This document shows positions 25,795-34,447 of a stretch of 64,000 nucleotides of DNA, piece by piece. The notes beneath the pieces are model-generated. The model was given only the letters and a program-made list of their open reading frames with translations, was not told where the DNA came from and did no database searches. Source of the DNA: AP-15 sp963737145 (GTDB lineage: Bacteria; Pseudomonadota; Alphaproteobacteria; ATCC43930; CGMCC-115725); the NCBI GenBank assembly GCA_963737145.1, contig CAVTRO010000001.1, positions 372,001-436,000 of the forward strand, given 5' to 3'. Position numbers and translations under genes: made by a program. How positions within the stretch are numbered: position 1 is the stretch's first letter; each line of letters opens with the position of its first letter.

Positions 25795-25822
25795 GTGGGG
25801 CACCCCGGGTGGGTGCCCCCAC
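25795..25822. terminator. hairpin between convergent genes
   Basis: GTGGGGCACCC pairs with GGGTGCCCCCAC with one bulge. No T-run follows. It may mark the 3' ends of both the sorting-signal gene and the convergent glycosyltransferase gene. Confidence 0.45.
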
Positions 25823-25852
25823 TTGCAGGTCGATGCGTGCCACGGCCGCCTA

Positions 25853-26878
25853 TCATCTCCCAGCGACAAGGGCTCGCACGCGAGGGATCAGACGGTCTAC
25901 AATTCTCGAGCAGAAGAAGTATTGGTGTATTCTTCGCGGGCTAAGCGCCACTATCGCGACGAATGCCGTCGCGACCTGCGAAAATTTGCCGGCCAGAACA
26001 GCAGCGAGTGCGGTATTCACCTCGATCGACGCCAGCGCCACGGGAAGTACCTCTCTTTGAGCCTCTGGCGTGAGTTTTTCGATGTGACGGTCAATGATAA
26101 TGCGGTGCTGATTTCTGAAATCTGCGCTATCTTTGCTTCCGAGTACAGTAAGGGAATTTTTGTGAACGCGGTAACACGCCAATGGGTCGGCGTGGTAGAA
26201 GATATCGCCGATCATAGCGATCTTCAGATAAAAATCCCAATCTGCGGTATACCACAATAACTCATCGAGCCCGCCAACTGTTAGGTAGGCGTCGCGTCGA
26301 ACCGCTATCGTCGGGGTCGAGATGAAATTCTGAATAAGCAGTCGTTCAAGAAAAATGCGCGTCGGAACCGGTGTGCCGTTCGGTAATGGGCAGCGCCATG
26401 TTCCTAATCTCTTTCCGGCTTCGTTGATAATGTAGCAGGGATGCAGGTGCATCACGGCGTCGGGGTGCGCTGAAAGCCATTGACGGAGCTGCGCGCATCT
26501 ATCGGGCAGCCACAGATCGTCGACATGCAATATGCAGATATGATCGGCGCTGGCCTGCGCCACACCGAAATTAGTCCCCGCCCGGTAAGACAGGTCGATA
26601 CGACGGAAGGCCCGAATGTTGAGTTGATCGGAAAAGCTCTCGACGATCTCCAAGCTGCCGCGATCCGTACTCGCATCGACAAATACGACCTCGATCCCCG
26701 GCTCCCTCTGATCGAGGATGGATTGGAGCGCGGCAGTCAGCCAACGCTGCCCGTTGCGGCACGGGATAATTACAGAAAGCCAAGGCTTCTCCTCCATAGC
26801 AGGGCCGACGATCACCGATATTTCGTCGGGGCTAGACATTCGAGCCGACTTTGCAGGCATTTCCCGACCAATGGGCAT
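25853..26878 (-). CDS. family 2 glycosyltransferase
   Basis: A GT-A fold glycosyltransferase that adds a sugar from a nucleotide donor to the polysaccharide repeat unit. The 341-residue protein shows WLSVIIPCRNGQRWLTAAL near residue 33, VVFVDASTDRGSLEIV, and the metal-binding region HVDDLWLPDRC in place of a strict DxD. TADWDFYLKIAMIGD marks the acceptor side. An alternative start is ATG 26797 (MEEKPWLSV), which would drop an unconserved leader. It lies last in the exosortase operon after a gap of about 140 bp. Confidence 0.85.
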   Translation of the reverse strand: MPIGREMPAKSARMSSPDEISVIVGPAMEEKPWLSVIIPCRNGQRWLTAALQSILDQREPGIEVVFVDASTDRGSLEIVESFSDQLNIRAFRRIDLSYRAGTNFGVAQASADHICILHVDDLWLPDRCAQLRQWLSAHPDAVMHLHPCYIINEAGKRLGTWRCPLPNGTPVPTRIFLERLLIQNFISTPTIAVRRDAYLTVGGLDELLWYTADWDFYLKIAMIGDIFYHADPLACYRVHKNSLTVLGSKDSADFRNQHRIIIDRHIEKLTPEAQREVLPVALASIEVNTALAAVLAGKFSQVATAFVAIVALSPRRIHQYFFCSRIVDRLIPRVRALVAGR

Positions 26879-27020
26879 GATTACTCCACCAAACGGCGGC
26901 GCAGCGACAACAAATTCGATCGCAAAACCGATCCGGCATCTTGTTCGGCGCTCTGCTAATGGAACGCAGCAGGAAACGCCGTTCGCTCGGGACCGCTACA
27001 ACGATTTCAGGCAGGTTGAT

Positions 27021-27554
27021 CTATCTGGTCGTAGCCCCGCCAGCGGCTCGAGTTGTGGAAATGTAGTCGCGGTTCCAGACATTCCGCCAATCGATCGCAT
27101 CCGCGGCTTGGCACTGTGACGGCGCGCCGAGCAGAAGCATATGCCCGGATGGCACGTAGCGCGTCAGGCCAAACGTCGCGAGCGCCGCGTATTTCATCCG
27201 CTCGACGAAGAACGCCAGACGCTCGGGCTTCTCCCAGCTGCGGTCTATATAGACATAGCGTAGTGCATCGCCCCGCTCGCGCGCGGGACGCATGAGCGGC
27301 TCGTCATCGAAGCTGATGCGCAAGACGACGAACACCGGGCGAGAGCACCTGGGAGCCTCAAATATCAGCGCCGGAATATTTGCGAGCATCGCGTTTTCTC
27401 GGAAAGCCAGACCGTTCGAAGTCGCGACACTCAAAACGGCGGTTTCGCGATCAAGATCATCGAGGTCGACCAGCGTGTCAACGGCGCTCTCCTTGGCGGC
27501 CAATGAGCCGGCGAGGATAGTCGCAAAGGCGACGTGCACGGGCCACGCCCTCAT
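27021..27554 (-). CDS. unknown protein coupled to exosortase
   Basis: The 177-residue protein starts at ATG 27554, overlapping the exosortase stop as ATGA, so the two are translationally coupled. The N-terminus (RAWPVHVAFATILAGSLAA) looks like a signal peptide or anchor, and the rest is soluble, with GDALRYVYIDRSWEKPERLA and AIDWRNVWNRDYIS near the end. It resembles no family I can name; EpsI/DUF3485 proteins occupy the same position in other exosortase loci but no shared motif is evident. A decayed copy lies at 24058-24440. It is probably a periplasmic partner of exosortase. Confidence 0.6.
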   Translation of the reverse strand: MRAWPVHVAFATILAGSLAAKESAVDTLVDLDDLDRETAVLSVATSNGLAFRENAMLANIPALIFEAPRCSRPVFVVLRISFDDEPLMRPARERGDALRYVYIDRSWEKPERLAFFVERMKYAALATFGLTRYVPSGHMLLLGAPSQCQAADAIDWRNVWNRDYISTTRAAGGATTR

Positions 27555-28423
27555 GCGGGCTGCCTCGTCCGCCTCGAACCGTAGAGGCTCATCAGCAGGA
27601 TCGTGAGGGAGGCGCCGACCGCATACATCTCGGCCCCGATCCCGTCGTGCCAATAGTGATAGAGGTCGACGTCCCACCCCATCAGGCAGATTCTTACAAG
27701 GTTGAAGAGGATCATCGTGACGCCGATCGCGCCGCCGATCCAAAAATCGCGGGTCCGCCAGTCCTGATGCCGCATTCTGCTGAGCGTCAGCCAGCACAGC
27801 ATCGCCAAAGACAGGTTATGGAATGACGAGCAGCTGTTGATGATGACGATCCCGAAGCCGTTCGGTCCGATGACCGCGTTGTCGTGCCACACGGTTCCGG
27901 GCCGCAGCGCATCCATTATCGTTCCGACGGCGGCCGTCTCGGCGCGCAGCAACGGAAAGGTCACGAGATTGAAGAAAATATGCCCCCATAGCTCCTGTAC
28001 CGCGAGGGCGGCAAGGACAACCCCAGCGGCGCGCAGCTTGCGGTCCCCGGCACTGGCGAGCCACAGATAGACGGCAATTCCGGTAGCGGCGATCCAGATC
28101 GTTTTGCTCGCCGGCAGAAAAACGGGAAGGAGGAATGCTACCGTGACCAGGAAATCTCGCGGCCCGGCGGTGGGCGCGCGATCGCTCGCGGCAAGGAGAC
28201 GAAAAATCACGTACCATGCCAAATATTGAAAGATGCCGATGGCCAAGAGATCTGCAACCAAGGCCTCGAGGGAAGCCGCCGGCATTTCCTTTACCGTGTT
28301 ATGCATTTGGTTCAGGAAGAGAATGGCGACAGCCCAGATAAAAACGTCACGGCGAAATAAGACACGCCCAATCGGTCTCTCACGGCTAGCTATTTTATCG
28401 GATATCGTATTGATAAAGCTCAA
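27551..28423 (-). CDS. exosortase
   Basis: Exosortases are multi-spanning transpeptidase-like enzymes that cleave C-terminal sorting signals at the inner membrane. The 290-residue protein has about eight hydrophobic helices and the three family catalytic positions: Cys198 in INSCSSFHNLSLA, Arg244 in FNLVRICLMGW, and His259 in YHYWHDGIGAEMY. Start is TTG 28423, chosen because it overlaps the upstream stop as TTGA and because sequence before it belongs to the glycosyltransferase frame. It is coupled at both ends to its neighbours. It is the only exosortase in the window and is the natural partner of the proteins at 23231 and 25012. Confidence 0.88.
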   Translation of the reverse strand: MSFINTISDKIASRERPIGRVLFRRDVFIWAVAILFLNQMHNTVKEMPAASLEALVADLLAIGIFQYLAWYVIFRLLAASDRAPTAGPRDFLVTVAFLLPVFLPASKTIWIAATGIAVYLWLASAGDRKLRAAGVVLAALAVQELWGHIFFNLVTFPLLRAETAAVGTIMDALRPGTVWHDNAVIGPNGFGIVIINSCSSFHNLSLAMLCWLTLSRMRHQDWRTRDFWIGGAIGVTMILFNLVRICLMGWDVDLYHYWHDGIGAEMYAVGASLTILLMSLYGSRRTRQPA

Positions 28424-29808
28424 CCGATTTCTCCCCCGACAAGACAGCGATTGTGCGCCACTTCCTCGACCAGGCTGCGCCATCGGTTGAAAGCCTGTCG
28501 GCGCGTAAAGTGCGCGTCGAGCATCGCGCGGGCGCGATGCCCCATCTCGACAAGTTGGCCCGGCTCCGCGCGAAGCCGGCGCAGCGTGGCGGCGAGACAT
28601 CCGCCATCGCCGGGCTCGACGACAACTCCGCAATCGTGCCGGCGGACGAGCCCGGCGATTTCTCCGTCCGAAGCGGCGATAGCGACAATCGGCCGGCCGG
28701 CGGCGGCGATCCCGTAAAGCTTGCTCGGCACTATCAGACCTTCGAGCTCGGGCCTCAGCGAAATCAGATGGACGTCAGGAACGCCAAGAGAAAGCTTGAG
28801 TACGCTTCTCTCCTGATAGGGTAGGAAGCGAAACAGGTGGTCGAGCCGACGCTCGCGCACAGAGTGGGCAAGCTCGGCAAATTTCTTGCCGGCGCCGATA
28901 AACAGGAAGCAATGGCGCCGGTCGCTGCGTAGCCGCTCTGCCGCATCGATGACAGTTTCAAACTCGTGTCCCCTGCCGAGATTTCCCGAATAGCCAACGA
29001 CAAACCGGTCGCCGAGCCCCCATTCGCGGCGCAGCGAATTTTCGAGAGGCGCAATGGGCTGGATTTCCTCGTCGTCGCACCAATTCGGGATCACGCGGAC
29101 ACGTTCCGGCGCGATCCCGCGGTTGCGGACGATCGCCGCCATGTATTCCCCGACCGCCACATTGGCGTCGGCCGCCCGCAGCGACGCGTCGCGCAGTCGA
29201 ACAAGCCCCCGACCGAGCGGACCCTTGATAAACGGAACTCCCAGCCCGATCGCGACCTCCGGATATAGATCCTGCAGCCAGTTGACGAGATGGAGACCAC
29301 GGTGCTTGGCCGCCTGCATCACGGCTACGGACAGCAGCGGCGGGTCGGTCTTCGCGACCACCACATCGCCCGGTTTCGCCGACGTAAGAACGGAACGGTA
29401 TGCCGAGGCATAAAAGGACAGGTAATCGAAGCCGCGGCCGATCAAAGCAGAGCGTCCAAACCGAGTTGTGGAGACGCGATGGATCGTCACCCCGCCAATC
29501 AACTCTGCTTCCGGCAGATCAGCATTCGGGTCATCGTAGCGCTGTCGGCTTGTTACCACGTGCACATTGATCCCGCCGGCTGCCAGATCGAAGGCCAGAT
29601 CTGTCAGAATCTGGCTGGTCGCAGAATGGTCAGGGTGAAAGAAGCGGTTGAGAAATATGACTCGCCTTGCCGTCGATTGGACTGACGCCGACCCTTCGTT
29701 CCTCTGCCTTCTAAAATTCCTCTGTTGGCTCGCCGATTTGCCTAGTCCTACGGCCTGGCGCCCACAACCGGGCGCGACATCTTGAGAAAATCGCGGCCAA
29801 AGCGTCAT
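28420..29808 (-). CDS. family 4 glycosyltransferase (WcaI-like)
   Basis: A GT-B fold glycosyltransferase. From ATG 29808, overlapping the upstream stop as ATGA, the 462-residue protein has a variable leader of about 45 residues, then RRVIFLNRFFHPDHSATSQI, PPLLSVAVMQAAKHRGLHLV and NWLQDLYPEVAIGLGV in the acceptor domain, and FVVGYSGNLGRGHEF and LISLRPELEGLIVPSKLYGI in the donor domain. The latter is typical of WcaI-like colanic-acid enzymes. It lies between the priming transferase and exosortase genes. Confidence 0.87.
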   Translation of the reverse strand: MTLWPRFSQDVAPGCGRQAVGLGKSASQQRNFRRQRNEGSASVQSTARRVIFLNRFFHPDHSATSQILTDLAFDLAAGGINVHVVTSRQRYDDPNADLPEAELIGGVTIHRVSTTRFGRSALIGRGFDYLSFYASAYRSVLTSAKPGDVVVAKTDPPLLSVAVMQAAKHRGLHLVNWLQDLYPEVAIGLGVPFIKGPLGRGLVRLRDASLRAADANVAVGEYMAAIVRNRGIAPERVRVIPNWCDDEEIQPIAPLENSLRREWGLGDRFVVGYSGNLGRGHEFETVIDAAERLRSDRRHCFLFIGAGKKFAELAHSVRERRLDHLFRFLPYQERSVLKLSLGVPDVHLISLRPELEGLIVPSKLYGIAAAGRPIVAIAASDGEIAGLVRRHDCGVVVEPGDGGCLAATLRRLRAEPGQLVEMGHRARAMLDAHFTRRQAFNRWRSLVEEVAHNRCLVGGEIG

Positions 29809-31349
29809 CGGGGCTGTATAAACGCCGGCTCGCGGACGAGCCCGGAGACTTGCTCCAAACCTCGCTCGACCTCGCCATATTCCGCCGCCTGCAACCTCTT
29901 CGCCTGCGCGAGGGCCTTTTCGGACCGCCGATCGCCCCTCACCAAGCTGAGAATTGTCATCCCAATGATGCGCAGATCGAGCAACGGGGAAGCGTTGCGA
30001 ATGTACCAGGCATCTAGTGCTGCCTTCTCCGCGGCCGAGAGTTTGGCGCCGCCGTTTACCTGAGCCCAACCGGTGATGCCGGGGCGAACCGCGAGCCTGA
30101 TGGCAGAATCCGGCGGCTGGTCTTGCGCCAGGAGAGGCCTCGGTCCGATCAGCGACATGTCGCCGACTAGCACATTCAGTAGTTGCGGCAGCTCGTCGAT
30201 CCGTATCATGCGGAGCAGTCGACCAATCGGCGAGATGCGCTGTTCCTCCGGTACCAGCTGACCTTTCCGATCAAAAGGGAGTCGCAATGTCCTTAGTTTG
30301 TGAATCTGCAGCTCTCGACCGCCCCGCCCTAGGCGTTGCTGCCAGAACAAAACCGGCGATCCCACATCGAGAAAGACAGCAATGGCGGCGACCACCAACA
30401 GCGGCAGGAACCAGAGTATCAAGATAGCCGCGGCAATAGCGTCGATTAGCCTTTTGAAGCGCAAATACGGGGTTGGCAGGAAATCGGGCAGCAGACGGCT
30501 GCTCGGTGGGCGATCAGCATCCGTATGCGCAGGATGGCCGGCGCATTCCGTGAAGCTGGCCCCGAAAAGATCGGGCGTGAAGACGAGATTAAGATTACGT
30601 CGTGCACACACGCCCTTGACCTCCGCTAACGCCTGCTCGGATAGCCGATCAACGACCGCCAGTATTCGGTCAATGCGGACTCCATGGGTCGCAAACTCCT
30701 CGATCGCCGCTTCCAGCTGGGTGGGAGGCCCGAAAACCGGTACACCCTTGACCGAGCGGCCGAACCATTTCGGATCCTCGTCAAGCAACCCCATAACGCG
30801 CCAGTGCTGGCGCGATCGGGCTTGCAGGAACTTTATCAGGAGAGCCGACCAGTCGTTCAGGCCGATCAAGATCATATTGGCGGCGATGGTGCTTCGCGGC
30901 CGGTCCGCCGAGCAGCGGTTTCTTTCGGCCACGCTTGCCAATCCTCTGGCAGCGAAAAGCCCAGCCCCCAAAATCAGCGCGTGAATCGCCGGAACCGACC
31001 GTGGAATGCCATCGAGACGCATCAGAGTGAACAGGAGGACGGTGGTCATCAACTCACCGGCCACGACCGCCTTCGCCAAATTCAAGAGATCGCCCACGGA
31101 GAAATAACGCGGTATCACGCCGCTGACGCGGAATACCCGGAGTGCAATAAGCGATGCCGTCATCGAAATGAGGGCAAAACCGTCGGCCGCGAACATCCCA
31201 CCAGCCGAAACCAAATCGGCGTCCCGCAGATATAAGGCAGCAAATGGAGACGTTGCCGCCAGTGTCACATCAACTGGGGAAAGACGAATCCTGAGGCTTG
31301 CGCGCGACGATGGTAGACGAGCAATCAACCCGGTGACCCCTGCCGGCAA
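29805..31349 (-). CDS. polyprenyl-phosphate glycosylphosphotransferase (WcaJ-like)
   Basis: This enzyme starts repeat-unit synthesis by moving a sugar-1-phosphate onto undecaprenyl phosphate at the inner membrane. The 514-residue protein has N-terminal membrane helices, a CoA-binding-like cytoplasmic domain (about residues 150-260) and a C-terminal bacterial sugar transferase domain. Key motifs are RFKRLIDAIAAAILILWFLP, VLFWQQRLGRGGRELQIHKL, RIDELPQLLNVLVGDMSLIG with PRPL, and RPGITGWAQVNG. Length and order fit the WcaJ/PssY class. It is the first gene of the exosortase operon. Confidence 0.93.
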   Translation of the reverse strand: MPAGVTGLIARLPSSRASLRIRLSPVDVTLAATSPFAALYLRDADLVSAGGMFAADGFALISMTASLIALRVFRVSGVIPRYFSVGDLLNLAKAVVAGELMTTVLLFTLMRLDGIPRSVPAIHALILGAGLFAARGLASVAERNRCSADRPRSTIAANMILIGLNDWSALLIKFLQARSRQHWRVMGLLDEDPKWFGRSVKGVPVFGPPTQLEAAIEEFATHGVRIDRILAVVDRLSEQALAEVKGVCARRNLNLVFTPDLFGASFTECAGHPAHTDADRPPSSRLLPDFLPTPYLRFKRLIDAIAAAILILWFLPLLVVAAIAVFLDVGSPVLFWQQRLGRGGRELQIHKLRTLRLPFDRKGQLVPEEQRISPIGRLLRMIRIDELPQLLNVLVGDMSLIGPRPLLAQDQPPDSAIRLAVRPGITGWAQVNGGAKLSAAEKAALDAWYIRNASPLLDLRIIGMTILSLVRGDRRSEKALAQAKRLQAAEYGEVERGLEQVSGLVREPAFIQPR

Positions 31350-32003
31350 TTTTCCTCGATTCCGTGTCTTGTATTGGATTGCGCTGACGCTGTTAGCGTT
31401 AACGCTAGCTGCGGCATGAGTTTAGTCGCTTTCAATGAAGGCGCGCAACAGAACGCCATGCGGGCGGACCCCCTTCGCTCTTATCCCGCCCGCTGATATT
31501 CGGTTAATAGCTCAGGACAAGCGATACGGCCGGTGCAATACGGTCAAGCACTTGTCGTGATGTGCGAGCGCTGCCGGAATTCGGGGGGATGGATTCGATG
31601 GTATTCGCGCTAAAATCTCGGGGCCTCTATCGCAACGTTAACGAAATTAACCAAAGTATTATTCTGCTTATAAGGGTTAATCAGGCGATATGAAACATCG
31701 AAAAGGTCAATATCAGCATAGTGTATCGAACTTTACTGTCACAGGCGGCTGGCACATATGCTGTTTTTTTCCTCCTGCTCAGCCGGCTGATGCGGTCTTT
31801 TGTCGCGTTCGAGTTCTCAGTTTGACTTTATCGAGCCTGATTGAGATTGTTGAAGGCGTTTCACTGCTCGAGACCAATTCCTAACTGGCTAGCGCCGGGT
31901 GAGGTGTGTTTCACCCGGACTGCGGTAGCATCGCATCAGCTTGACGAGTGTCCCCGCGAGCGGCAGCGTGCCTGTAGCGCTCTGCGTGCCATAAATCTCG
32001 CCA
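31350..32003. promoter_or_regulatory. divergent intergenic region, AT-rich
   Basis: This 650-bp gap separates the minus-strand exosortase operon from the long plus-strand operon and should hold both promoters. The 31630-31760 part is markedly AT-rich. A short palindrome AGCGTTAACGCT lies near 31395. No -24/-12 sigma-54 match and no GGAATTCC palindrome were found here. No gene is recognisable. Confidence 0.4.
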
Positions 32004-32618
32004 ATGGATGCGCCGGAAAAATCGGTGATAACTGTTGCTTCGTGCGACTGCACACGACGACGACGCAGTTTGGCGGTGGTTGCATTTGTGGCAGTGCTCG
32101 GGATCGGCGCCTGGGCTAACCGAGAATTGTTGCTGCGCTGGGTCGCGGATTGGTGGATCGTTTCGGATCCGATCGGCCCGGCAGACGCGGTTGCGGTCTT
32201 TGGCGGCGGGCTCGCAGATCGCCCGTTCGCGGCCGCGCGATATTACCGTCTAGGGTTGGTCAAGAAGGTTTTGATAGATGGCTCGGATAGTGCGGCAGTC
32301 CTTCTCGCACTCGGGACACCGGCAAGCGCAATCGAGACGTTCGGGAACGCCCTGCAGAACACGCATCAAGAGGCGCTTGCGCTCCGAGCTTGGGCGGAGC
32401 GCCACGATATCCACAGCCTCATCGTGCCGACCGAAATCTTCTCGACCCGCCGAGTTCGCTGGATGCTGCATCGCGCGTTCTCCAGCAAATTCGATATCCG
32501 CGTCATCGCGCTCGATCCGCCCGACTATCCCCAAGATTATTGGTGGCGCCAAACCAAAAGCGTTACCTCCTTCAGGCTCGAGGTGATCAAGTATTTTTAC
32601 TATTTGTTGAGGTACTGA
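32004..32618 (+). CDS. YdcF/ElyC-like DUF218 protein
   Basis: DUF218 proteins such as ElyC and SanA affect envelope carbohydrate metabolism, with mechanism still debated. The 204-residue protein has one N-terminal transmembrane helix (about residues 22-42, SLAVVAFVAVLGIGAWA) and a soluble domain with AVAVFGGGLADRPFAAARYY, VKKVLIDG, NTHQEALALRAWAE and IVPTEIFSTRRVRWMLHRAF, which are the conserved DUF218 blocks. It is likely periplasm-facing. It opens the plus-strand operon and ends 20 bp before the asparagine-synthetase-like gene. Confidence 0.82.
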   Translation: MDAPEKSVITVASCDCTRRRRSLAVVAFVAVLGIGAWANRELLLRWVADWWIVSDPIGPADAVAVFGGGLADRPFAAARYYRLGLVKKVLIDGSDSAAVLLALGTPASAIETFGNALQNTHQEALALRAWAERHDIHSLIVPTEIFSTRRVRWMLHRAFSSKFDIRVIALDPPDYPQDYWWRQTKSVTSFRLEVIKYFYYLLRY

Positions 32619-32638
32619 CCTGCGGTGACAATCTGATC

Positions 32639-34447
32639 ATGTGCGGTGTTAACGGTATCTTCGCCTATCACGCAGCGGCGAGCACGCCGCGCCAGCCCGA
32701 GCTGCTCGCTACCCGTGATGCGATGCGGGCCCGCGGGCCCGACGGCTCGGGCCTTTGGTGGAGCTCGGACCGCCGCTGCGGGCTGGGGCATAGACGGCTG
32801 TCAATACTCGATCTGTCGGACCGCGCTTCCCAGCCGATGGCTAGCGCAGACGGCAAGATCGTCATCATCTTCAACGGCGAGATCTATAATTACAAAGCGC
32901 TGCGCGACGAACTTGAAGCTGACGGCGTCCAATTCCGGACGACTTCCGATACGGAAGCTCTTCTACACCTCTACGCGCGCGATGGCGCTCTTCTGGTGCA
33001 CCGGCTGCGCGGCATGTTCGCTTTTGCCATCTGGGACGAGAACAGGCGCGAGCTCTTTCTGGCCCGCGACCCCTACGGCATCAAACCGCTCTATACCGCT
33101 AACGACGGCTGGACGTTCTGCTTCGCCTCGCAGGTCAAGGCATTGCTCGCGGGCGGCCGGATTTCGCGCGACCCCGAGCCGGCTGGTATTGCCGGCTTTC
33201 AATTGTTCGGCAGCGTGCCCGAACCGTTCACGCTCTACCGCGATATTCGCGCTTTGCCCGCCGGACATACGCTTCGGGTCGATATGGCGGGTCCGCGCGA
33301 GCCTCGGCCTTTCGCCAACCTGGCCGTCATCCTGGCAGCCGGCGCATCGGATCCGGCTCCCGCCGCCGAACTGGGCGAGCGCCTGCGCGCCGCCGCGCTC
33401 GACAGCGTCCGCGGCCATCTGTTGGCGGATGTCGAGGTCGGGATGTTTCTTTCGGCGGGCGTCGATTCCGGTGCGCTGCTCGGCTTGATGGCCGATGCCG
33501 GCCAGCGCGAGGTCCGCGCGATCACCCTTGCCTTCGACGAGTTCCGCGGCACCGCGGAGGACGAAGCGCCGCTCGCCGGGCAAGTCGCCGCGCGCTATCG
33601 AGCGCGGCATATCGTGCGGCATGTCGGCGAGCGCGAATTCAGCGAGGATCTGCCCGCCATCATCGAGGCGATGGATCAGCCCTCGATTGACGGCGTCAAT
33701 ACCTGGTTCGTCGCAAAGGCGGCAAGGGAGGCCGGCCTCAAAGTCGCGCTGTCCGGGCTCGGCGGCGATGAGCTCCTGGCCGGCTATCCGAGCTTTGTCG
33801 ACGTGCCGCGCTGGCGCCGCCGTTTCGGCCCCTTTGCCGCGATGCCGGGGCTCGGACGGGCGGCCCGCCCGCTGATCCGGGCGCTGGCTCCGGGCTTGGC
33901 GCGCGCAGCGCCGAAGGCGCTGGGGCTTCTCGAATATGGGCGCAGCTGGGCCGGCGCCTATCTGCTGCGACGCGGGCTCTACCTGCCCTATGAGCTGAAG
34001 GGGGTCATGGACCCCGAGATCGCTCGCGAAGGGCTGCGGCGGCTGCAGCCGTTGCGCCGGCTCGCCGCGAACTCTGACGCCGGACCCCGGTTCCGATGTC
34101 GGGCGGGTCTGCGTCCTCGAATTGGCGCATTACATGCGCAACCAGCTGCTGCGCGACGCCGACTGGGCTGGCATGGCCCATGGTGTCGAGATCCGCGTGC
34201 CGCTGGTCGATGCGACCTTGCTGGAGCAGCTTTCGCCCGTGCTCCCGAGCCTTCTTCCGCAGACGGGGAAGGCTGCGCTGGCAAAAGCGCCCCGTGTTCC
34301 ATTGCCGACGGCAGTCCTTGCCCGGTCCAAGACCGGTTTCGCTGTGCCTACCGGGAGTTGGACGAGGGGCGAGTGCCGTTCGCGGCCAGAGGGCTCATAT
34401 CGCGGGGCTGGTCACAAACCGTGCTGCACGACTTTGCGTTATCGTGA
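32639..34447 (+). pseudogene. asparagine synthetase-like (AsnB family), with paired frameshifts
   Basis: AsnB-type proteins in polysaccharide clusters usually amidate uronic acids. After ATG 32639 the N-terminal Cys2 (MCGVNGIF) and glutaminase domain (GHRRLSILDLS, IIFNGEIYNY) are clear, and the synthetase domain has the ATP motif LSAGVDSGALLG and SGLGGDELLAGYPSF. Near 34083 the family sequence moves to another frame (RVCVLELAHYMRNQLLRDAD to ARSKTGFAVP) and near 34337 returns to the first (YRELDEGRVPFAARGL). The first frame stays open across the gap, so a full-length product with about 85 scrambled residues could be made. It overlaps the next gene as TGATG. Confidence 0.8.

Noticed and set aside
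29805..30069. Extended N-terminus of the glycosyltransferase up to 30069
   Set aside because: It overlaps the conserved C-terminus of the priming transferase; ATG 29808 with its ATGA overlap is a better start.
31350..32003. Third sigma-54 promoter with the GGAATTCC palindrome for the exosortase operon
   Set aside because: Neither the palindrome nor a correctly spaced GG-N10-GC element could be found in this region.
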